This document shows positions 16,537-25,110 of a DNA stretch of 64,000 nt, piece after piece. The position numbers were made by a program, and so were the translations under genes. Where the stretch lies: assembly GCA_002433075.1 (NCBI GenBank), contig DJHM01000022.1:231673-295672 (forward strand), in the 5' to 3' direction. Numbering within the stretch: position 1 is the stretch's first letter; each line of letters starts with the position of its first letter. This stretch comes from Latescibacteria bacterium UBA6620 (GTDB lineage: Bacteria; Latescibacterota; UBA2968). The notes beneath the pieces were generated by a model that was given only the letters and a program-made list of their open reading frames with translations, was not told the DNA's origin and searched no databases.

Positions 16537-17850
16537 ATGAAGTCCTTGTTTTCCCGGTTGGCTGTACTTGCGCTGTTACTGGTACCGTCCCACGCTTTCG
16601 CCGATGAACTGAACTCGGGCGATACCGCGTGGATGCTTACGTCGACCGCGCTCGTCCTCTTTATGACGATTCCTGGCCTGGCCCTGTTCTACGGGGGTCT
16701 CGTCCGGGTGAAAAACGTCCTTTCGGTCCTGATGCAGTGTTTCGCCCTGACCGCCTTGATGACCATCATCTGGATTGCGGTGGGTTACAGCATTGCCTTC
16801 GACACGACAGGGATGGAAGCAGGCGTGATGAACTTTGCTTCCTTCGCGGGCGGTCTCAAGATGGCTTTTCTGTCCGGCGTCACCCGCGACAGTCTTTCGG
16901 GTACCATTCCGGAAACCGTGTTCATCACGTTCCAAATGACGTTCGCCATTATCACACCCGCCCTCATCGCCGGCGCCTTTGCGGAGCGTATGAAGTTTTC
17001 CGCGATGCTCCTGTTTATGGCCCTCTGGTCAATTGTTGTCTATGCGCCGGTTTGCCATATGGCCTGGTCGGGCGACGGCTCCTACTTTGGCGATCACCTG
17101 GCCGCACTCGACTTTGCAGGCGGCACGGTCGTTCACATCAACGCCGGCGTCGCAGCGCTCGTTGCCGCCATCCTGATTGGAAAGCGTCAAGGCTACCCCC
17201 AGTCTCCGATGCCCCCTCACAGCCTCACCTTAACCGTCGTCGGAGCCTCGATGCTGTGGGTCGGTTGGTTCGGATTCAACGCGGGCAGCGCGGTGGCTGC
17301 GGACGGTAACGCCGGAATGGCGATGCTCGTCACGCAAATCTCCACGGCAGCCGCCACACTCGCGTGGATGCTTGTCGAATGGGGTAAGCACGGTAAGCCC
17401 AGCATTCTGGGTGCGGTAACCGGCGCGGTTGCCGGCCTCGTGGCCATCACGCCCGCTTCCGGTTCGGCGGGACCGATGGGCGCCCTTATCATCGGCATCG
17501 CCTCGGGTGTCATCTGCTTCTGGGGCGCCACCACACTCAAGCAAAAGCTCGGTTATGATGATTCCCTCGACGCCTTCGGCGTCCACGGCATCGGAGGAAT
17601 CGTCGGCGCTTTTCTAACCGGCATCTGCGCATCCGAGAGCCTGGGCGGCGCCGGACTCGCTGCGGCATCGATGGGTGCCCAGATGAAGGGTCAGATCATC
17701 AGTATCGTCTTCACCCTCGTCTACAGCGGAGTCCTTTCGCTCATCCTCTTGAAGATTGTCGATGCGGTCGTCGGCCTCCGTGTCACGCAGGAAGACGAGG
17801 TCCGCGGTCTCGACATCTCGCTGCACGACGAGCGCGGATACGATATGTAG
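16537..17850 (+). CDS. amtB: Ammonium transporter
   Basis: 437 residues with a cleavable signal peptide (hydrophobic core LAVLALLLVPSHAFA, then ADELNSGD) and eleven membrane helices. Family landmarks: FYGGLVRVKN, GDGSYFGD, WVGWFGFNAGSA, and the twin pore histidines in VVHINAG and GVHGIGGIVG. It forms a trimeric ammonium channel in the inner membrane. It starts 27 bases after glnK, a gene pair conserved throughout bacteria, and is followed by a strong terminator. Confidence 0.95.
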   Translation: MKSLFSRLAVLALLLVPSHAFADELNSGDTAWMLTSTALVLFMTIPGLALFYGGLVRVKNVLSVLMQCFALTALMTIIWIAVGYSIAFDTTGMEAGVMNFASFAGGLKMAFLSGVTRDSLSGTIPETVFITFQMTFAIITPALIAGAFAERMKFSAMLLFMALWSIVVYAPVCHMAWSGDGSYFGDHLAALDFAGGTVVHINAGVAALVAAILIGKRQGYPQSPMPPHSLTLTVVGASMLWVGWFGFNAGSAVAADGNAGMAMLVTQISTAAATLAWMLVEWGKHGKPSILGAVTGAVAGLVAITPASGSAGPMGALIIGIASGVICFWGATTLKQKLGYDDSLDAFGVHGIGGIVGAFLTGICASESLGGAGLAAASMGAQMKGQIISIVFTLVYSGVLSLILLKIVDAVVGLRVTQEDEVRGLDISLHDERGYDM

Positions 17851-17910
17851 AGAATCATCGAACAGCTCGGCCACGCGGCAGAACGAATGGGCCGGGCACG
17901 AAACATCGGA

Positions 17911-17949
17911 CGGGAGATCACGCGCCAAAGCGGGTCTCCCGTCTTTTTT
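17911..17949 (+). terminator. Rho-independent terminator after amtB
   Basis: Nine-base stem CGGGAGATC (17911-17919) with GGTCTCCCG (17933-17941), one G-U pair, a 13-base loop, and then TCTTTTTT. It ends the glnK-amtB unit 60 bases after the stop. Confidence 0.85.
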
Positions 17950-18045
17950 CTCGAACCCGATTATCCTTGCTCCATAGATGTTCGGTCGCTAACGTCCCAA
18001 GACCTTCGCTTTCTTCAATCCTTCCGGTCCTGGCGGTACAGGTCT

Positions 18046-19432
18046 ATGACTCACCCAAACATCCTCATCTTCTACACCGATCAACAACGCTGGGACGCCC
18101 TCGGCGCCAACGGGAACACGGACATCAAGACCCCCCATCTGGACCGCCTGGCCGACCAGGGGGTCAACTTTACCCGCTACTTTGTACAGAACCCGGTTTG
18201 TATGCCAAGTCGGATCAGCTTCCTGACGTCTCAGTACTGCTCCCAGTTGGGGATTTACCGAAACGGCGTGCCCGTGCCCCCCGACACACTCACGCTGGCA
18301 TCGTGCCTTGCCAACTATGGCTACGCCTGTGGGAACGTCGGTAAGCTCCATTTCCTCCCCCACGCCAATCGCGACCACAGCGATCCTCATCCATTCTACG
18401 GTTTCCACTACCTCCCCATCTCCGATGAACCGGGATGCTACGACGATGCGTATCGTGCGTGGGCCCGCCAGCTTGCACCAGACCAGATGGATCAGATCAG
18501 CCTGGGATTGCCCCCGGCACGTGACGTGTGGGAACAGCAGATGGGACGGGAATCCATCGTTCATATGGAACGCGAAAAGAAGCGTGCGATTCCTTTCGCT
18601 GCGGGCGATCACCTTACTCATACCGCGTTCGTCGCGGACGAAACAATGCGATTCATCGACCAGAACCGGACTCGTCCGTTTCTGGCCATCGCGGGCTTCT
18701 ATTCGCCCCACTCCCCCTGGATCACGCCCCAGAAGTATTTAGATCTCTACGACCCAGCCACACTGACTCTACCACCGATCCCCGAGGGTTGGCGTTCGCC
18801 ATCTGGCCGCGGACCGATTGCCGAGAATGAGTTGAGGTCGGTACGTCAGGGCTATTATGCGATGATCTCTGAGGTCGATCATTACGTCGGGAAGCTGCTC
18901 GACCACCTCGACGAGCGGGGCCTCGCAGACAATACCATCGTACTCTTCGTCTCGAACCACAGCGAATATCTCGGGGACTACCACACCTACGGCAAAGGAC
19001 CTCCAGGCCAGGACTGTATCTCTAGAGTACCCTGTCTGGTCAGGGCCCCGGTTTCACCTCTGGTCTGACAGTTACAGGCCTGCAGGAGGGCGTGGACGTA
19101 ATGCCACCCTTCTCGACTTGTGCACCGTCCCGATTCCCAGAACCGTCCAGGGCAGGTCGTTTCGTCCCGCTCTCGAGGGCGATACCGAGTTCGGTCGAGA
19201 GTCCGCATTGACGGAGTCCGTGAACTGCCGGGCGATCCGCACCGAAGAAGCACGTTATGTCTGTCATCACGACGGCCGCGAGGAACTCTACGATTTGGCG
19301 ACCGATCCAGGAGAATACACCGATGTCTCCGGCCAATCTGCCTACGCATCAAGCCTTCACGAACATCGGCACCTGCTCCTCCAGCGTTTAATGTCCGCGA
19401 GTCTTCCCCTTCGACGCGAATGGGCCTACTGA
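18046..19432 (+). pseudogene. Type I sulfatase interrupted by two one-base deletions
   Basis: From the ATG at 18046 the sequence is a good sulfatase: NILIFYTDQQRWDALGANGN, activation motif CMPSR (Cys52), and PFLAIAGFYSPHSPW. The usual SDHGE metal motif reads SNHSEYLGDYHTYGKG. At about 19046 the frame is lost after VPCLVRAP; adding one G gives RGPGFTSGL. At about 19105 a second missing C restores the third frame, which continues with VPIPRTVQGRSFRPALEG, YVCHHDGREELYDLATDPGE to the TGA at 19432. As it stands the product ends at 19068 and lacks its C-terminal domain. Both losses are in G/C runs, so base-calling error must be excluded. Confidence 0.75.
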
Positions 19433-19469
19433 TGGTCGATCAATCGACAGTCGCCCTCTGCGATCCATC

Positions 19470-21173
19470 GTGAGCAAGCTGGTGAACCTGCGAGACCGGT
19501 ACCCACTCACCTGGTCCCGTATTGACCTTGCGATCCTCGCCGGCTACGTGCTGCTGACCGCCCTCTTCGCACTACTCGGCTATCTGGACCGACCCGGAGC
19601 TCGCATCCGAGGTGGCGACAGCGATCACTACTTCGTGTATTTGCCTGCCCTTCTTCTCCACGGAAACCTTGACTTCGGTCCACTGTTGGAGACCCTCGGT
19701 GGCGGCGACTACGTCTTCCCTTCCTCGATTCAGGGCAAGCAGGGAAACCCCTTCTCCATCGGGCCCGCCCTTCTCTGGTTACCCTTCTTTCTCATCGGAC
19801 ACGTTGTCGCCCTGATTTCAGACATCCATCCGCCGAACGGCCTGTCGTCTCCCTACCAGGCTGCCGTCTACCTCGGCAACGCCCTCATCAGCGCCTCAGG
19901 AATCTTGTTCACCCTACGATTCTTGAGACTCAAGGGTTGCTCCAAGGCAAGCACGCTGCTCTCTGTCACCGCACTGATGATGGCCACCCAGCTCAGCTAC
20001 TACCTGTGGCCCAAGTCCGCAACCTCCCACGGTGCATCGTTCGCGACAGTCGCCCTCTTCGCCTGGACACTGGTGCGGGGAGGGATCTCCTGGAAGTCCG
20101 GCTTAATCGCCGGGCTGGCCACGCTGATTCGGTGGCAGAACATTCTGATCGTCGCCCCCCTCGCCGTAGCGGAGCACATCGCCGGCCACGGCTGGCGTCT
20201 GGAGACTCGCGATCAAAAGCGATGGATGATCTTTCTGGGCCTGGCCATCCCTTGCCTGACTCCACAGCTGGCAGTGTGGTGGGTCCTCTACGGTTCACCC
20301 ATCATCGTGCCCCAGGGACAAGGATTCCTCGACTTCAGCGATCTCGCGCTGGCGGGCGTCCTCTTTTCCGCTCGGCACGGACTCCTCTTATGGCACCCGA
20401 TACTGATCGTGGGATTGATTGGATTCATCTTTTCGTATCGGAAACAGTGCTACTGGGTCGTCGCAGCCGCTCTCGCCGTGACATTTCAATGGATTGTGAA
20501 TGCGGCCGTTGACGATTGGTGGGCAGGATGGTCTTTCGGACATCGTCGCTTCATTGGTCTCTTGCCTCTCTTCACGTGGGGAGTGGCCCTGTTCTACGAT
20601 CAGGCCCGTTTGAACATTCGGCAAATCGTCATTGCAGCCGTGGTCGTACTGTCCATCTGGAATCAGCTGTTCCTTCTCCAGTACCAGTTCGGGTTGATAC
20701 CCAGAAACCAAGCACCTTCATTCACCGAATTCGTGTCGGACAAGCTTTCCCCTGTTCGTGTCTGGCAAACCCAGCGCCACGTCAACACGGCCATCGCCGC
20801 CTTTCGAGCGAACGCGTTTCAAGACTATATAGACCAGGCTGGCAAGGCTCACCATTCGTATCCCGACTACCGCAACAGCCGTCTTGTCTACAGCGTTGCT
20901 GCCGCCGTGCTCCAGAATACCGAGACAGCCAAGGCCCTTTTTTCCAGGTGGCGAAACGAAAAACCGGGCAGTCTGGTGGCCACTTGGGGACTCGCCGACT
21001 CGTACGTCAAGTCGGGCAGACGAGAAGAGGCCGAAGCATTGTTCAAATTGAATCGTTGGGGATCGGCTGGCGAACGCGTTGTGGACGCGATCCGCGACGG
21101 AAACCAAGACTTGCTGGACAGGTCATTTTTCGATCACTATCAGGCGGAACTCGACTCCGTCTACGTTCACTGA
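19470..21173 (+). CDS. GT39/GT83-type membrane glycosyltransferase with helical-repeat tail
   Basis: 567 residues, GTG start. About ten membrane helices fill residues 18-410. The first periplasmic loop has the acidic motif RGGDSDHYFVYLPAL, as expected for GT-C transferases that use polyprenyl-phosphate sugars. The last 130 residues are soluble and contain TPR-like sequence (SYVKSGRREEAEALFKLNRW). It starts 37 bases after the broken sulfatase. Donor and acceptor are unknown; it may decorate lipid A or a cell-surface glycan. Confidence 0.75.
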   Translation: MSKLVNLRDRYPLTWSRIDLAILAGYVLLTALFALLGYLDRPGARIRGGDSDHYFVYLPALLLHGNLDFGPLLETLGGGDYVFPSSIQGKQGNPFSIGPALLWLPFFLIGHVVALISDIHPPNGLSSPYQAAVYLGNALISASGILFTLRFLRLKGCSKASTLLSVTALMMATQLSYYLWPKSATSHGASFATVALFAWTLVRGGISWKSGLIAGLATLIRWQNILIVAPLAVAEHIAGHGWRLETRDQKRWMIFLGLAIPCLTPQLAVWWVLYGSPIIVPQGQGFLDFSDLALAGVLFSARHGLLLWHPILIVGLIGFIFSYRKQCYWVVAAALAVTFQWIVNAAVDDWWAGWSFGHRRFIGLLPLFTWGVALFYDQARLNIRQIVIAAVVVLSIWNQLFLLQYQFGLIPRNQAPSFTEFVSDKLSPVRVWQTQRHVNTAIAAFRANAFQDYIDQAGKAHHSYPDYRNSRLVYSVAAAVLQNTETAKALFSRWRNEKPGSLVATWGLADSYVKSGRREEAEALFKLNRWGSAGERVVDAIRDGNQDLLDRSFFDHYQAELDSVYVH

Positions 21174-21258
21174 AACGGTCCAGGCTTGACCCACAAAACA
21201 AAATGGGCTTGTTCAGTGCCCTTGCAATCAGTTCAATCAGAAACCCGAGAGGCATCGA

Positions 21259-21867
21259 GTGGCACAGGTTAAAGCAACGAACGTTGTCTGGCACGAGGGT
21301 CACGTCGGGCGAGAGCAGCGTGAAGGATTGCTTAAACAAAATGGGGTATTGATCTGGCTGACCGGTCTCCCCAGTTCGGGCAAGAGCACGATCGCCTTCA
21401 CGACCGAACACATCCTCGTCGAGAGGAACAGGCTCGCCTACGTCCTCGATGGCGACAACATCCGCCACGGATTGAATAAGAACCTTGGGTTCAGTGCGGA
21501 GGACCGGGCGGAGAACATCAGACGCATTGGGGAAGTCGGCAAACTGTTCGCCGACGCCGGCGTCATCACGCTCAGCAGCTTCGTCTCCCCCTACCATCAG
21601 GATCGAGACGCTGTCCGGGCCCTCCTCGACGACGGGGACTTCATCGAGGTGTTCATCGACACGCCTCTCGAACTCTGCGAAGAGCGGGATCCCAAGGGAC
21701 TCTACGCCAAGGCTCGGACGGGCGAGATCCCTAACTTCACCGGCATCTCCGATCCCTACGAGGCCCCGGAAAATGCAGAGCTCGTGATCCGAACTGCTGA
21801 CTGTACGCCCGAGACGGCCGCGAATCAGATCATCGACGAACTGGAAAAGCGCGGAAAACTGAGCTGA
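21259..21867 (+). CDS. cysC: Adenylylsulfate kinase
   Basis: 202 residues, GTG start with GAGAGG upstream. P-loop GLPSSGKST at 36-44, DGDNIRHGLNKNLGFS for APS binding, RRIGEVGKLFADAG, and FVSPYHQDRD are all typical. It makes PAPS from APS and ATP. In bacteria cysC alone, without cysND next to it, often supplies sulfate donor for sulfated surface glycans, and it ends here directly against a large polysaccharide locus. The terminator 19 bases after the stop closes the transcript. Confidence 0.93.
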   Translation: MAQVKATNVVWHEGHVGREQREGLLKQNGVLIWLTGLPSSGKSTIAFTTEHILVERNRLAYVLDGDNIRHGLNKNLGFSAEDRAENIRRIGEVGKLFADAGVITLSSFVSPYHQDRDAVRALLDDGDFIEVFIDTPLELCEERDPKGLYAKARTGEIPNFTGISDPYEAPENAELVIRTADCTPETAANQIIDELEKRGKLS

Positions 21868-21885
21868 TCTGCTCTCCCAATGCGA

Positions 21886-21926
21886 AGAGGCGAACGACTT
21901 GCTGGTCGTTCGCCTCTTTCTTTTTT
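21886..21926 (+). terminator. Strong rho-independent terminator after cysC
   Basis: A perfect 13-bp stem (21886-21898 with 21905-21917) with a six-base loop followed by TTCTTTTTT. It separates the plus-strand unit from the convergent polysaccharide locus. The minus-strand reading has only a poor T-run, so termination there is uncertain. Confidence 0.95.
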
Positions 21927-21937
21927 GGGGCTGCCCA

Positions 21938-22507
21938 TCACGCCTGTTCCAGAATCCAACCCACCCCTTCCGTCAAGTCACGCCCCACGAAGTCGATCTT
22001 CGTTCGCTGTCCGTCATTTAAACCTTCGTACTCGTGCGTGCCGTGACCGGTCATCAGCATCACGGTCCTGCACCCGACCGCCAAACCGGCTTCCACATCG
22101 GTAAAATGGTCACCCACCATAAAACCACCTGATAGATCGAGATCGTGCTCTTGGGCCGCGTCAATCAGTTGGCCCGGACCTGGCTTTCGGCACTCACACT
22201 CCCTCTTGTAGACTCCGATCCCCTCTTCCGGGTGATGCGGGCAATATCGAATCGCGTCCAACTTTGCTCCCTGTTCGGCCAGACGCTCTTGAAACACTTC
22301 GAGGACTCGAAGCAGTTGCAGCTCCGTCATCAATCCACGACCTACTCCCGCCTGGTTCGTCACCAACACAAGAAAAAAACCGGCCTCCTTGAGCCGGCGA
22401 ACTGCGTCGATCGCACCTGGAATCATCACAAGCTGATCAGGATCGGTTATGTACCCTGCATCTTCGTTGATCGTACCATCCCGATCCAGGAAGACCGCCC
22501 TTTTCAT
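21938..22507 (-). CDS. gmhB: D-glycero-D-manno-heptose-1,7-bisphosphate 7-phosphatase-like HAD phosphatase
   Basis: 189 residues. The HAD nucleophile and acid/base lie in VFLDRDGTINED (Asp8 and Asp10), with VTNQAGVGRG as motif II and VGDHFTDVEAG as motif IV. The zinc-binding loop CPHHPEEG...CECRKPGPG (Cys and His ligands) is characteristic of GmhB. In the heptose pathway it removes the 7-phosphate before nucleotide activation. No gmhA or hldE partner is in the window, so another phosphosugar is possible. Last gene of the polysaccharide locus. Confidence 0.85.
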   Translation of the reverse strand: MKRAVFLDRDGTINEDAGYITDPDQLVMIPGAIDAVRRLKEAGFFLVLVTNQAGVGRGLMTELQLLRVLEVFQERLAEQGAKLDAIRYCPHHPEEGIGVYKRECECRKPGPGQLIDAAQEHDLDLSGGFMVGDHFTDVEAGLAVGCRTVMLMTGHGTHEYEGLNDGQRTKIDFVGRDLTEGVGWILEQA

Positions 22508-22535
22508 CGTCCCTTACCCCCTCTGTTCTCGAACT

Positions 22536-23621
22536 TCATTCCTTCTTCCACATTTCAGAAAGCGTGTATTCTGGAATGACTTCCTGGAGTTTACTCACGA
22601 TCGCAGCCCGGTCGGGTATCTCCGCCAACCTTGCGATCTCATCGATCGACCGATCGAGAGCATGCCCATCGATCTGGTCGGGTTGCGCGATGAAGATCTT
22701 CCGATGCTTAGTCGATCGAACACCTTCGCTGGCTGTGAGCAGTTCCTCGTGTAGTTTGTCCCCCGGCCGCAACCCGATCGGCTTCAGCTCGATGTCGATA
22801 CCGGGCTCTTTCCCAGCCAGCCTGATCATCTCCCTCGTCAGATCCAGAATCCGAACAGGTTCACCCATATCCAGGACGAAAATCTCCCCGTTCTTCCCCA
22901 TCGATCCGCTCTGAATCACCAATCGAGCAGCCTCCGGGATCGTCATGAAGTACCGGGTAGCTTCGGGATGGACCGTCACCGGGCCCCCTTCGGAGATCTG
23001 CTTCTGCAGATGGGGAATCACAGATCCTCTGGAGCCCAGAACGTTGCCGAATCGTACCGTCAGGAAAGCGGTCTGAGATGATCGAGCGAGGCTCTCGATC
23101 TGAAATTCAGACATCCGCTTTCCCGCACCGTAGACGCAAGCCGGGCGGACGGCCTTGTCCGTGGAGATCATCACGAACCGGCGCACGTGATGTTCGTGGG
23201 CCAGCTCGCTGATCGTCCGAGTTGCGACGATGTTGTTCTTAACGACTTCTTCCGGAAACGTTTCGATCAGATCAACGTGTTTGTGGGCGGCCGTGTGGAA
23301 CACCACACTGGGTTCGAACTCCTTGAAGACGCTTCGCATCCTGGCTTGATCGCGGATGTCAGCGATCAGTGGAGTCACCCTTACGTCGGGGAACCGCTTG
23401 CCGATCTCGACATCGATCTCCCAGATACTTTGTTCTCCCCGGCCGAGCAACAGAAGATTCGATGGCTCGAACCGACCGATCTGTCGACAGAGTTCTGACC
23501 CGATCGAGCCTCCGGCTCCCGAGACCAGGATCACCTGGTCCTTCAAGTAGGCAGCGATCTCCTGGAGGTCCCATTCGATCTCATCCCGACCGAGTAATTT
23601 ATGGAGTTGAGAATCTATCAT
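22536..23621 (-). CDS. CapD/FlaA1-type nucleotide-sugar 4,6-dehydratase
   Basis: 361 residues, soluble form without the N-terminal membrane domain of WbpM/PglF. NAD site VSGAGGSIGSELCRQI, then LLGRGEQSIWEID, VFHTAAHKHVDL, and the catalytic stretch STDKAVRPACVYGAGKRMSE. Many UDP-GlcNAc 4,6-dehydratases of this family have Met in place of the catalytic Tyr, whereas here YxxxK (Tyr-Gly-Ala-Gly-Lys) is kept. It likely makes a 4-keto-6-deoxy intermediate from UDP-GlcNAc for an O-antigen or capsule sugar. The start codon (ATG) is at 23621, 43 bases after the TPR-protein stop. Confidence 0.85.
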   Translation of the reverse strand: MIDSQLHKLLGRDEIEWDLQEIAAYLKDQVILVSGAGGSIGSELCRQIGRFEPSNLLLLGRGEQSIWEIDVEIGKRFPDVRVTPLIADIRDQARMRSVFKEFEPSVVFHTAAHKHVDLIETFPEEVVKNNIVATRTISELAHEHHVRRFVMISTDKAVRPACVYGAGKRMSEFQIESLARSSQTAFLTVRFGNVLGSRGSVIPHLQKQISEGGPVTVHPEATRYFMTIPEAARLVIQSGSMGKNGEIFVLDMGEPVRILDLTREMIRLAGKEPGIDIELKPIGLRPGDKLHEELLTASEGVRSTKHRKIFIAQPDQIDGHALDRSIDEIARLAEIPDRAAIVSKLQEVIPEYTLSEMWKKE

Positions 23622-23664
23622 CGTCTAACCACCAAACGGTCTCGCCGGCGCACAGACAGAAACG

Positions 23665-25110
23665 CTACTCGCAACCTTCTCGCAGCCTCTCGACGGCTGA
23701 TCTGGCTGCCACGTGAGTTGGCAGTTGCTCCACCGCTTTCTCGAACGCGGCCAGAGCCCCGGCAGAGTCGCTCTTCGCTTCCAAACACCGTCCAAGCCGG
23801 TAATGTGCGTCTGCGAACACCGGCTGCAATTCGATCACCCTTCGATACACTCTTTCGGCCTGATCGATCTGGCCCTGCTCCAACAAGGCCCGACCTACCT
23901 TGTACTTGGCATAGGCGTTGGTAGGCTGAACTTCGGAGGCGGCACGATAGAACTCTAACGCACTCCCGTATCGCTCTCTCCCAAATTGAATGTTACCCAG
24001 GAAAACGTGTTCGTCGAACGTCTGGGCGTTGATCCGGGGCAAGTATGCATACCGGTTCGTCAGTGCCTCGAAGCCCAGGACGTCTCGCACCCGGAGGTAG
24101 GCAAGCCCCAGACGATCCTGGTCGCGCTGGCTCGGACGCGCGTCGAGGACTCGCTCGTACGCGCCGATCGCCTCCCACCACCGCTCGGCCATCAGGTAAA
24201 TGTCAGCAGCTTTGCGTTCGCCATCCGTCCTGTCGAGCGTAGCCCGCCTTAGTCGATTGACCAGTGCCTGCGCTTCCTTCTCATTCCCAAGACGGAATTG
24301 GAGAACGGCAAGGTCCTCGAGATAACGATCCCGCGCGGGGCCGTAGTCCACAGTCTTATTCAATCGCTCGGCGAGCTCATACTGCCGTTTCGCAGTCTCC
24401 CAGTCTTCCTTGAGATAGGCCTGCTGGCCTTCCCCCAGGTGATCCACGACCTGAAGCGTTCGATAGCTTCCGTAGACAACAGCCGGAAGCCAGAGCACGG
24501 CGACAGCGATTGCGGGGGCGACCCATCTGCCCACCCACACAGGACCGCCAGCTCGCCACTCGGAGTCCGCATAGACCCGCGTTACCGCCAGCCACCACCC
24601 CCCGTAGGAGAGCGTTTTAACCGTCGTCAGGACATCCCGGAAACCTGACTCCAGACCCACGAACTCCCGCGATGCCAGCGAAACAGCAGCGGTGCCCAGG
24701 ACCACGGCCAGCACGACCCGATCGAGGGTCGGCAGGCGTGACCATCGCAACGATTCACGATAGGCCACGACCGCACTCACTCCGGCAAGCAGACCACAGA
24801 AGACAGAAATCGCGAACACGGGATTGAACGGATCCTGGTTTGCACGAAAATGGAGACTCGCTGTGGCAGGATCGAACTGGGTAACCGTAAAAGCCACAAT
24901 CACGGTCAGGATCGAGCTCGCACCGTAGGACAAACTCTGGTTGGCGAACACACGGTCTCGGTGACGATAAACAAGGACGCCGAGTGCGAGACATAACAGG
25001 AGGAGCCGCAACGTCTCCGACCAGGACAGAATGTGAATCGAGAACCATCCCGATACGAAAGCGACGGCCACGCATCCGTGTGTAAGCCGCTGGCAGATCG
25101 TTTTAGACAA
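23665..25110 (-). CDS. Membrane protein with C-terminal TPR domain
   Basis: 481 residues, TTG start overlapping the preceding polymerase stop by eight bases. Residues 10-230 hold about six membrane helices; the remainder is TPR repeats, clearest at AYAKYKVGRALLEQGQIDQA and AHYRLGRCLEAKSDSAGALA. Such proteins sit next to O-antigen polymerase or ligase genes and may be part of a polymerase or chain-length complex. The pairing with the 427-residue polymerase-like protein, from which many larger Wzy_C-TPR proteins seem to be built in one chain, suggests a split form. Function is an inference from context. Confidence 0.6.
   Translation of the reverse strand: MSKTICQRLTHGCVAVAFVSGWFSIHILSWSETLRLLLLCLALGVLVYRHRDRVFANQSLSYGASSILTVIVAFTVTQFDPATASLHFRANQDPFNPVFAISVFCGLLAGVSAVVAYRESLRWSRLPTLDRVVLAVVLGTAAVSLASREFVGLESGFRDVLTTVKTLSYGGWWLAVTRVYADSEWRAGGPVWVGRWVAPAIAVAVLWLPAVVYGSYRTLQVVDHLGEGQQAYLKEDWETAKRQYELAERLNKTVDYGPARDRYLEDLAVLQFRLGNEKEAQALVNRLRRATLDRTDGERKAADIYLMAERWWEAIGAYERVLDARPSQRDQDRLGLAYLRVRDVLGFEALTNRYAYLPRINAQTFDEHVFLGNIQFGRERYGSALEFYRAASEVQPTNAYAKYKVGRALLEQGQIDQAERVYRRVIELQPVFADAHYRLGRCLEAKSDSAGALAAFEKAVEQLPTHVAARSAVERLREGCE

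Noticed and set aside
21886..21926. Bidirectional terminator for the polysaccharide locus
   Set aside because: The minus-strand reading of the hairpin is followed by TTCGCATT, not a T-run, so only the plus-strand function is annotated.
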